From Herbidospora solisilvae (GTDB lineage: Bacteria; Actinomycetota; Actinomycetes; Streptosporangiales; Streptosporangiaceae), in contig NZ_WXEW01000001.1 of NCBI RefSeq assembly GCF_009901565.1, forward strand, positions 558,001 through 622,000: a stretch of 64,000 bases of DNA, written 5' to 3'. The notes beneath the pieces were generated by a model. It was not told the origin of the DNA and searched no databases. It was given only the letters and a program-made list of their open reading frames with translations. The position numbers and the translations under genes were made by a program. The first letter of the stretch is position 1, and each line of letters begins with the position of its first letter. This document shows, one piece after another, positions 40,056 through 46,838 of the stretch.

Positions 40056-40106
40056 CCGCGGAGAGTGCGGACTGCCCGCACGACATGTCGTCCGCACTCT
40101 CCGCGG
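40056..40106 (+). terminator. strong hairpin terminator after the ABC exporter operon
   Basis: CCGCGGAGAGTGCGGAC (40056-40072) and GTCCGCACTCTCCGCGG (40090-40106) form a perfect 17-bp stem with a 17-base loop. The loop's end adds a CGACATGTCG palindrome (40081-40090). No U-tract follows. Confidence 0.75.
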
Positions 40107-40227
40107 TCATTGACTCGCAGCGATGAAGGCGTTGCGTGTTCGTCACATTACGTCCCGTTGCGCCGTCAGGGCGGCCCGACACGCCGATGCGGCCAACCCG
40201 CCATCAGGTACGCAGAGTAGTGATTGC

Positions 40228-40233
40228 TAACTT
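40228..40233 (+). promoter_or_regulatory. -10-like TAACTT of the histidine kinase unit
   Basis: TAACTT ends 6 bases before an ATG at 40240, fitting a leaderless start for the short upstream ORF that overlaps the kinase start codon. Confidence 0.45.
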
Positions 40234-40239
40234 TCAGTG

Positions 40240-40278
40240 ATGGAACCGGACGAGGGCGACACGGACCGGCCCGGATGA
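40240..40278 (+). CDS. 12-residue upstream ORF overlapping the kinase start
   Basis: ATG 40240 opens MEPDEGDTDRPG and stops at TGA 40276-40278, which overlaps the kinase ATG at 40275-40277 (ATGA). A -10-like hexamer 6 bases upstream would make it the first codon of a leaderless mRNA. The kinase has no good ribosome site, so translation may reach it by termination-reinitiation through this ORF. The peptide is highly acidic and resembles nothing known. Evidence is positional only. Confidence 0.4.
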   Translation: MEPDEGDTDRPG

Positions 40279-41657
40279 GGTCTCCTCGGCAGTGGTCGGT
40301 GCGGCTGCGGCTGACGATCTGGGCGACGGCCGCGGCCACGCTGGCGTGCGCGGTGACCGTGGGCTTCGTGCTCGACAGCAACCACGAGGCCAGGATGTCC
40401 GACCAGCTCCGCGACGTGTACTCCGCCGACCTGCGGGTGTTGCACAAGCTGACCGGCAAGTCGGTGGTGCCGCCCGTGCTGCCCGACGAGGGACCGACCG
40501 CGATGCAGGTGGTGGACTCGAGCGGAAAGATCGTGTCGGCCAACGCCCGGATGGTCGGCCAGCCGAGGATGGCCTACTTCGTCCCGCCGCGCCGCCCCGG
40601 GGCGATGGACGAGGTGGTCTGCGACGTGCCGAGTTTTCCCGATCGGTGCCTGACCGTCGCGGCAATGTGGATCACGACCCCGAGCGGCCCCCTGATCGCC
40701 TACGGAGGCGAGCCGGCCCACCCCTGGTACGGCGACGGCACGTTCGCGGCCATCCTCATCTCCGGAGCCCTGATCTGGCTGATCCTGGTGGCGGTGGGCA
40801 CCGACTTCCTCGTCGGCCGCGCCTTGCGGCCCGTGGTGGACATCGCCTCCGAACTCACCGAGATCACCGAGAGGAACCCTGGTCGCCGGGTGCCCGTCCC
40901 GGCCCACCACGACGAGATCCGTTACCTGGCCACGACCGTGAACCGCACCCTGCGACTCCTGGAGGACGCCATCGAGCGGGAGCGGCGTTTCACCTCCGAC
41001 GTCTCCCACGACCTGCGCACCCCCATCACGGGAGCCCGGCTGCGGCTGGAGGAGGCGTTGACCGATCCCGACGTCGACTGGCCGGGGACCGCCCGGGAAC
41101 TGCTCAACGACATGGAACGCCAGCAGGCGCTCGCCGAGGACATCCTCACCCTGGCCCGCATGGGCAGTGATCGGCTGCCCCCGCAGGCGCCGGCCGACCT
41201 CGGTCAGCTGGCCCGGCGCGAGATCGAACGCCGCCCGCACGGCCGGGTGCCGATCGAGACGGACCTGGAGCCGGACGTGATCGTGTTCTGCGACCGGCTG
41301 CTGATCTCCCGGCTGATGGCGAATCTGCTGGACAACGCCCAGCGGCACGCCGCCACCCGCATCACCGTCGCGGTCAGGACCGAGGAAGGCACCGGGGTGC
41401 TGGTGGTCGCCGACGACGGCGCCGGAATCGCCCCCGAATTTCGTGAGCTCGTCTTCGAGCGGTTCGCGCGGTTGCCCGAATCCCGCGAGCTGGATCCCAA
41501 GGGCACCGGCCTCGGCCTGGCCATCTGCCGGGAGATCGCCCAGGCCCACCAGGGCTCGCTCACCGTCGAGGACTCGGCGCGGGGCGCCTGCATGGTCCTG
41601 CGCCTGCCGCTCCACAGCGAGCCGCCGTCGGCTCAGGAGGGTTTTCCGATGATCTGA
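40275..41657 (+). CDS. orphan sensor histidine kinase
   Basis: A 460-residue membrane histidine kinase. Transmembrane helix 1 (about 11-32) and helix 2 (about 159-181) flank an extracytoplasmic sensor domain of about 125 residues; then a HAMP domain (about 180-232), the dimerisation domain with phospho-acceptor His245 (SDVSHDLRTP), and the ATPase domain with NLLDNAQRHA, DDGAGI and GTGLGLAI. No response-regulator gene is adjacent on either side, so its partner is elsewhere. It follows a short overlapping upstream ORF. Its 3' end overlaps the convergent HTH gene by 25 bp. Signal unknown. Confidence 0.9.
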   Translation: MRSPRQWSVRLRLTIWATAAATLACAVTVGFVLDSNHEARMSDQLRDVYSADLRVLHKLTGKSVVPPVLPDEGPTAMQVVDSSGKIVSANARMVGQPRMAYFVPPRRPGAMDEVVCDVPSFPDRCLTVAAMWITTPSGPLIAYGGEPAHPWYGDGTFAAILISGALIWLILVAVGTDFLVGRALRPVVDIASELTEITERNPGRRVPVPAHHDEIRYLATTVNRTLRLLEDAIERERRFTSDVSHDLRTPITGARLRLEEALTDPDVDWPGTARELLNDMERQQALAEDILTLARMGSDRLPPQAPADLGQLARREIERRPHGRVPIETDLEPDVIVFCDRLLISRLMANLLDNAQRHAATRITVAVRTEEGTGVLVVADDGAGIAPEFRELVFERFARLPESRELDPKGTGLGLAICREIAQAHQGSLTVEDSARGACMVLRLPLHSEPPSAQEGFPMI

Positions 41658-41959
41658 TGGAGTACGTCCATGTATCTGCCGAAGGCCGCGCGACCCTGGT
41701 CGGTCAGCGACAACCACGTTCGGGGGCGTTTGCCCTCGAAGGCCTTGGTCGCGTTCACGTAGCCCGCCTCTTCGAGCGCCAGCAGGTGCTTGGACAGCAG
41801 CGAGTCGCTGACCTCGATGGTCTCCTTGAGGAACCGGAAGTCGGCCTGTTCGGCCGCCGCCAGGGCCGCCATGATCGACAGGCGCACGGGGGCGTGGATG
41901 AGGTCGTCGAGGTCGTGGCGCGGGTGGGTGTGCTCCTGCGGCGGCCTGGCCGCGTTCAC
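41633..41959 (-). CDS. winged-helix transcriptional regulator (HTH_34/ArsR-like)
   Basis: A 108-residue winged-helix protein (IHAPVRLSIMAALAAAEQADFRFLKETIEVSDSLLSKHLLALEEAGYVNATKAFEGKRPRTWLSLT). The recognition helix is DSLLSKHLLALEEAGYV and the wing is GKRPRTWLSLT, typical of the HTH_34 group. The GTG start overlaps the stop of the membrane protein gene (GTGA) and has GGAG 7 bases upstream. This gene pair (small membrane protein plus HTH_34 regulator) is common in actinobacteria, with unknown signal. Likely autoregulated via repeats upstream of the pair. Confidence 0.8.
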   Translation of the reverse strand: MNAARPPQEHTHPRHDLDDLIHAPVRLSIMAALAAAEQADFRFLKETIEVSDSLLSKHLLALEEAGYVNATKAFEGKRPRTWLSLTDQGRAAFGRYMDVLHQIIGKPS

Positions 41960-42375
41960 CGGCTGCTCCGCAGCCGCCAGCCGGCGTAGATCATCGGCAG
42001 GCCCGAGATCAGGCACAACACCGCCACCAGCCAGTTCGCGCTCTCCACGCCCGCGATCTTGAGGCCGGTCGCGACCAGCATCGGCGCGAGGAACGTCACC
42101 CCACCCAGCACCGCGAGGCGGGAGACCCAGGGCGTGCTGACCCGTCCGCGCAGACCGGGCCGCCGCGGGAGGACCAGCATCCAGATCACCAGGGCGATCC
42201 AGCCGGCGCCCGCGACATAACCGGCCCAGTCGGGGCCGAGCAGCATGGCGCCCCAGTAGGGCCCGGTCGCCAGGCCCATCGTCAGCAGGATCGCGCCGTG
42301 GGCGCGGCGCGTCTTGCGCACTTCTTCCTCGACCCGGCGCACCTCGTCGAGGGCAGCACCAGCGGACAGTTCCAC
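41956..42375 (-). CDS. small membrane protein paired with HTH regulator
   Basis: A 139-residue protein with a charged N-terminal helix (DEVRRVEEEVRKTRRAHG) and four predicted transmembrane helices. No catalytic motif is visible and I do not recognise the family beyond its pairing with HTH_34 regulators. The GTG at 42373-42375 follows AACGGAGGAG. Its stop overlaps the regulator's start by 4 bp. It may sense a membrane signal and act on the regulator, or be the regulated transporter; this is inference from pairing. Confidence 0.7.
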   Translation of the reverse strand: MELSAGAALDEVRRVEEEVRKTRRAHGAILLTMGLATGPYWGAMLLGPDWAGYVAGAGWIALVIWMLVLPRRPGLRGRVSTPWVSRLAVLGGVTFLAPMLVATGLKIAGVESANWLVAVLCLISGLPMIYAGWRLRSSR

Positions 42376-42393
42376 AACTCCTCCTCCGTTCCG

Positions 42394-42437
42394 GTACTCA
42401 AACGCTAGCAAGTACTCAACTCACGTTCAAGTGAGTA
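42394..42437. promoter_or_regulatory. candidate operator repeats of the HTH/membrane pair
   Basis: GTACTCAA occurs at 42394-42401 and 42412-42419, 18 bp apart, and ACTCAC...GTGAGT (42418-42436) forms an inverted repeat with 6-bp arms and AAGTGAGTA at its end. The spacing close to two helical turns and the place upstream of the pair suggest autoregulation. Confidence 0.5.
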
Positions 42438-42548
42438 TCTAGAGATCCGATCTTTTCGAGTAAGTCGAAGGGTTCTTTACAGATTCCGACAACCTGGATC
42501 GGTCCACCATGTCACCCTGACCTGCGCACTTCTACCGGTTGTCCATTC

Positions 42549-42558
42549 GGAAGTTTCC
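42549..42558. promoter_or_regulatory. GGAAGTTTCC motif upstream of the glycosidase
   Basis: GGAA-GT-TTCC resembles GGAAACTTTC (reverse complement GAAAGTTTCC) upstream of the LPMO gene at 53111-53120. Both genes encode secreted polysaccharide-active proteins, so a shared carbohydrate-responsive regulator is possible. Confidence 0.4.
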
Positions 42559-42621
42559 AAAAGGCTGCCGAATGTTGCGTTCGTGTGTCGACGGCTGTCA
42601 AGATGACGCCGAGCCGTCCGA

Positions 42622-42639
42622 TGTTACGCGGCGATAACA
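42622..42639. promoter_or_regulatory. inverted repeat TGTTA-N8-TAACA
   Basis: TGTTACGCGGCGATAACA has 5-bp arms and lies 43 bases before the glycosidase start, a plausible operator position. No regulator can be assigned. Confidence 0.35.
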
Positions 42640-42681
42640 CCGCGACGTGCCCTCCCCTCCGCCAGACCGAAGGAGTCCCAC

Positions 42682-44616
42682 GTGGCCGTCTCCCGCCGGG
42701 GGTTCATGACCTCCGCCATGACCGGCTCCGCCCTCGCCGCGGTGTCCTCGACCGGTGTGCTGTCCGCGCTCTCCAGCCCGGCACACGCGGCGAGCCCGCC
42801 CGGCGACGTGGTGGGCAAGATCACCGTCGGCTACCAGGGCTGGTTCGCCTGCCGTGGCGACGGGTCGCCCATCGACCGCTGGTGGCACTGGAGCGGTGCC
42901 GACAACACCGTGCCGCCGTCGCCGTCGAACAACACGATCGTGTCGTGGCCCGACAACCGCGACTACACGCGCACCTACCCGACGCTGTACCAGAACCTGA
43001 ACAACGGCCAGACGGCCAACCTGTTCTCCTCCTGGGACCAGCAGACGATCGACACCCACTTCAAGTGGATGCGCGACTACAACTGCGACACCGCCGCCTT
43101 ACAGCGGTTCAACCCGTTCGGGGCCGAAGGCCCGATCCGCGACGGCATCACCGCCAAGGTCCGGCAGGCCGCCGAGGCCTACGGCCGCAAGTTCTACATC
43201 ATGTACGACGTCACGAACTGGACGAACTTCCAGTCGGAGATCAAGACCGACTGGACGACCAAGATGTCGGCCTACACCCAGAGCCCGATGTACGCCAAGC
43301 AGAACGGCAAGCCCGTCGTCTGCATCTGGGGCTTCGGCTTCAACGACCCCGGCCGCCCCTTCCCCCCGGCCCCCTGCCTCGAAGTGATCAACTGGTTCAA
43401 GGCCCAGGGCTGCTACGTCATCGGCGGCGTGCCCACCTACTGGCGCCAGGGCATCAACGACTCCCGCACCGGCTTCGGCGAGGTCTACCGCGCCTTCAAC
43501 ATGATCTCGCCGTGGATGGTCGGCCGCACCCACACCATCTCGGGCCTCGACGGCTTCTACACCAACAACGTCGTGCCCGACGTCGCCGACTGCAACGCCA
43601 ACGGCATCGACTACCAGCCCTGCGTCATGCCCGGCGACCTCCAGTCACGCGCCCGCGCCCACGGCGACTTCATGTGGCGCATGTTCTACAACACCATCCG
43701 CGCCGGGTCGCACGGCATCTACATCTCGATGTTCGACGAGTACAACGAGGGCAACCAGATCGCCAAGACCACCGAGACGCAGGCCACCGTGCCCGCCGGG
43801 TCCGGCATCCTCGCGCTCGACGAGGACGGCACCTTCTGTTCGGCCGACTACTACCTGCGCCTCACCGGCGACGGCGGCCGCATGCTGAAGGGCCAGATCG
43901 CGCTGACGGCCACCCGGCCGACCCCGCCGGTGGTGTCGGGCGGCGGCGACACCCAGGCCCCGTCGGTGCCCGCGAGCCTGGTGGTGACCAACCGCACGGC
44001 GACCTCGGTCACGCTGTCGTGGGCGGCCTCGACCGACAACGTCGGCGTGGCGTCCTACCAGGTCAACCGGGGCGGCACGGCGGCCGGCACGACCGCCGCG
44101 ACCACGTTCACGGTGACCGGGCTGACCCCGAACACCGCCTACACCTTCACCGTCGCCGCCCGCGACGCGGCCGGGAACACCTCCGCGCCGTCGGGCGGAG
44201 TGTCGGCCACGACGCTGCCGCAGACCACCGCCTACGTCGCGCTGCGCGCCCGCGCGAACAGCAGGTTCGTGACGGCCGGCGCCGGTCAGAACCTCATCGC
44301 GAACGCCACCACCGCCGGCACCGCCCAGCAGTTCGAGCGCGTCAACCTGGCCGGCGGCCAGATCGCGCTGCGGGCCCGCTCCAACGGCCAGTACGTCTGC
44401 GCCGAGAACGCGGGCGCCGCGCCGCTGATCGCCAACCGGGCGGCCGTCGGCCCCTGGGAGACCTTCACGCTGGTGCAGAATCCGAACGGCTCGGTCAGCC
44501 TCCGGGCCCAGGCCAACAACCAGTACGTCTGCGCCGAGAACGGCGGCGCCGCCGCGCTGATCGCCAACCGGGCCGCCATCGGCGGCTGGGAGCAGTTCGA
44601 CATCGTGGCCGTGTGA
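42682..44616 (+). CDS. Tat-exported GH71/99-like glycoside hydrolase with FN3 and fascin-like domains
   Basis: A 644-residue secreted protein. Tat signal SRRGFMTSAM with cleavage near AHAA (about 37). The catalytic part (about 40-410) resembles GH71/GH99-type hydrolases: VGKITVGYQGWFACRGDG, TLYQNLNNGQTANLFSSWD, and the acidic SMFDEYNEGNQI that fits the catalytic carboxylates. An FN3 module follows (about 425-512, APSVPASLVVTNRTATSVTLSWAAS), then a fascin-like beta-trefoil (about 515-644) with near-identical YVCAENGGAAALIANR-type repeats that may bind glycans. The GTG follows GAAGGAG. Likely attacks alpha-glucan or alpha-mannan outside the cell; specificity is unproven. Confidence 0.8.
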   Translation: MAVSRRGFMTSAMTGSALAAVSSTGVLSALSSPAHAASPPGDVVGKITVGYQGWFACRGDGSPIDRWWHWSGADNTVPPSPSNNTIVSWPDNRDYTRTYPTLYQNLNNGQTANLFSSWDQQTIDTHFKWMRDYNCDTAALQRFNPFGAEGPIRDGITAKVRQAAEAYGRKFYIMYDVTNWTNFQSEIKTDWTTKMSAYTQSPMYAKQNGKPVVCIWGFGFNDPGRPFPPAPCLEVINWFKAQGCYVIGGVPTYWRQGINDSRTGFGEVYRAFNMISPWMVGRTHTISGLDGFYTNNVVPDVADCNANGIDYQPCVMPGDLQSRARAHGDFMWRMFYNTIRAGSHGIYISMFDEYNEGNQIAKTTETQATVPAGSGILALDEDGTFCSADYYLRLTGDGGRMLKGQIALTATRPTPPVVSGGGDTQAPSVPASLVVTNRTATSVTLSWAASTDNVGVASYQVNRGGTAAGTTAATTFTVTGLTPNTAYTFTVAARDAAGNTSAPSGGVSATTLPQTTAYVALRARANSRFVTAGAGQNLIANATTAGTAQQFERVNLAGGQIALRARSNGQYVCAENAGAAPLIANRAAVGPWETFTLVQNPNGSVSLRAQANNQYVCAENGGAAALIANRAAIGGWEQFDIVAV

Positions 44617-44652
44617 CCGGAACTGTCGCCCGGGGCTCCTAGAGTGGCGCCC

Positions 44653-46764
44653 GTGGAGGCGACGGTCGAGCGGCTGGTGTTCGTCCGCGACGACGAATAC
44701 ACGGTCGCGCGGATGAGCGACGGCGGCGGCGGTTTCGTCGCCGCCGGTCGTGTGCTGGCGGGCGTGCAGCCCGGCGAGACCCTCAAGCTCACCGGGGCGT
44801 GGTCCGACCACCCCCGCCACGGCCGCCGGTTCGCGGTGGAGGCGTGCGAGCGGGTGACCCCGGCGACGATTCCGGCCATCCAGGCCTACCTGGGGTCGGG
44901 GCTGATCCGGGGCATCGGCCCCCGGCTGGCGGCGGCGATCGTCGGGCACTTCGGCGCCGACACCCTGACCGTGATCGACGCCGAGCCCGACCGGCTGACC
45001 GAGGTGCTCAACATCGGCCCGCAGCGGCGGGCCCAGATCGTCGAGGCCTGGCTCGACCAGAAGGCGGTCGCCGCCCTCATGGTGACGTTGCAGGGGTTCG
45101 GGGTCTCCCCCTTACTGGCCGCCAAGATCTACCAGGCGTTCGGTTCCGAGAGCGAAGAGGTGGTCTCCACCGACCCCTACCGGCTGATCGGGCGGGTGCG
45201 CGGGGTCGGGTTCCACATCGCCGACCGCATCGCCCTGCGATCCGGCGTACCGGAACGCAGCCCGCAGCGGATCAAGGCGGCGATCCTCGACCGCCTCGAA
45301 TCGGCCGCCGCGCGGGGCGGTCACTGTCACCTGCCGATGCCCGCGCTGCTGGCCCAGACCGCCGAGCTGGTGGAGCAGGATCCCGAGCTGGTCCGCACGA
45401 TGGTCGACGCGCTGACCGCCGAACGCCGCGTGGTGGTCGAGGCCGGGGAACAGCCCGGCCGGGTCGTCGTGTACGACAAGGAGCTGCACAGCCGCGAGGT
45501 CGCGCTGGCCGGGCACCTCCAGCGCCTGATGTCGGCCCGGTCGGGCATGCCGATGCGCCACTACGACGAGGACGCCTCCCTCCACGACGACCAGCGGGCG
45601 GCGGTGACCCTGGCGCTGACCTGCCAGGTGACCGTGCTGACCGGCGGCCCGGGCTGCGGCAAGAGCCACACCGTGCGGTCGCTCGCGCGGGCGGTCCGGG
45701 CGATGGGCGGCACGGTTACGCTGGCCGCGCCCACCGGGAAGGCGGCCAAGCGGCTGTCGGAGCTGACCGGGCTGCCCGCGATGACCGTCCACCGCATGCT
45801 GATGGCCCCCGACGACGACGGCACCACCCTGTTCGCCGAGGCCCCGGCGAAGGCCGACCTGATCGTGGTCGACGAGGCCTCCATGCTCGACCTCCACCTG
45901 GCGGTCCGGCTGACCGCCGCGATCCCCGACGGCAGCCACCTGCTGCTGGTGGGCGACACCGACCAGCTGCCCAGCATCGGCCCCGGCAACGTGCTGGCCG
46001 ACGTGCTGAAGGTGCCCGGCATCCCCCGGGTGCGGCTGACCCACGTGTTCCGGCAGGCCGAGGGCAGCGGGATCGTGCGGGCCGCCCATCTCATCCGCTC
46101 GGGCGAGCTGCCCGACCTGCCGGGGCGCGGCGGGTTCTGGTTCGAGGAGGCGGGCGATCCCGAGCTGGTCGCCGAACGGGTGGTGGAGCTGGCGACCGAG
46201 GGCATCCCGCGCAAACAGGGGGTGTCGCCCGACCAGGTGCAGGTGCTGTGCCCGATGCGGCGCGGCGTCACCGGCACGGTCGAGATCGGGCGGCTGCTGC
46301 AGGAGCGGCGCAACCCGGCGCGCGACGGGGTGGCCGAGTTCTGGTCGGGGCCCGAGGTGTTCCGGGTGGGCGACCGGGTCATGCCGGTGCGCAACAACTA
46401 CGACAAGGGCGTCTTCAACGGCGAGACCGCCACGATCACCGCCATGGACCTGCCCGGCCGCACCGCCGCCCTGCGGGTCGACGACGGGCGCGAGGTCGAA
46501 TACGGCTTCGACGAGCTCGACGACCTCACCCACGCCTACGCGATCAGCGTCCACCGGGCACAGGGCAGCGAATACCCGTTCGTGGTCGCGCCGCTGGTCG
46601 CCGAGTCGGGCGGCGTCATGTTGCGGCGGCGGCTGCTCTACACGCTCGTGACCAGGGCGAAGGCGTGGGTCGTGCTGGTGGGCCACCGCGATGCCCTCGA
46701 ACAGGCCGTCCACCGGCTCGGCACGGCTCGCAACACTGGCCTGGCCCGGCGGCTGAACGTCTAG
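44653..46764 (+). CDS. recD2: RecD2-type DNA helicase
   Basis: A 703-residue superfamily 1B helicase. The N-terminal region (1-300) has an OB-like start (ATVERLVFVRDDEYTVARM) and helix-hairpin-helix repeats (GSGLIRGIGPRLA, LNIGPQRRAQIVEAW, RVRGVGFHIAD) typical of RecD2. The motor has Walker A GGPGCGKSHT (331-340), Walker B VVDEASMLD, VGDTDQLPSIGPG, FRQAEGS and the C-terminal AYAISVHRAQGSEYP. RecD2 unwinds 5'-to-3' and acts in DNA repair without RecBC. TAGAGT (44640-44645) precedes the GTG at 44653 by 7 bases, suggesting a leaderless start; GTG 44644 is the alternative. Confidence 0.9.
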   Translation: MEATVERLVFVRDDEYTVARMSDGGGGFVAAGRVLAGVQPGETLKLTGAWSDHPRHGRRFAVEACERVTPATIPAIQAYLGSGLIRGIGPRLAAAIVGHFGADTLTVIDAEPDRLTEVLNIGPQRRAQIVEAWLDQKAVAALMVTLQGFGVSPLLAAKIYQAFGSESEEVVSTDPYRLIGRVRGVGFHIADRIALRSGVPERSPQRIKAAILDRLESAAARGGHCHLPMPALLAQTAELVEQDPELVRTMVDALTAERRVVVEAGEQPGRVVVYDKELHSREVALAGHLQRLMSARSGMPMRHYDEDASLHDDQRAAVTLALTCQVTVLTGGPGCGKSHTVRSLARAVRAMGGTVTLAAPTGKAAKRLSELTGLPAMTVHRMLMAPDDDGTTLFAEAPAKADLIVVDEASMLDLHLAVRLTAAIPDGSHLLLVGDTDQLPSIGPGNVLADVLKVPGIPRVRLTHVFRQAEGSGIVRAAHLIRSGELPDLPGRGGFWFEEAGDPELVAERVVELATEGIPRKQGVSPDQVQVLCPMRRGVTGTVEIGRLLQERRNPARDGVAEFWSGPEVFRVGDRVMPVRNNYDKGVFNGETATITAMDLPGRTAALRVDDGREVEYGFDELDDLTHAYAISVHRAQGSEYPFVVAPLVAESGGVMLRRRLLYTLVTRAKAWVVLVGHRDALEQAVHRLGTARNTGLARRLNV

Positions 46765-46838
46765 CGGGACATCGGCCCGCCGATCGAACGTGTAATCGTC
46801 CATAGACGGGCGGCCTCTTGTTCGGAGACCATGCCCGC

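Larger units (their letters stand above)
42376..42681. other. 306-bp intergenic region between HTH/membrane pair and GH71/99-like gene
   Basis: Holds no gene. From left it contains the ribosome site of the membrane protein, GTACTCAA/GTGAGTA repeats (42394-42437), an AT-rich stretch with TTCTTTACAGATTCCGAC, the GGAAGTTTCC motif (42549-42558), a TGTTA/TAACA inverted repeat (42622-42639) and the AAGGAG ribosome site of the glycosidase. Confidence 0.6.
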
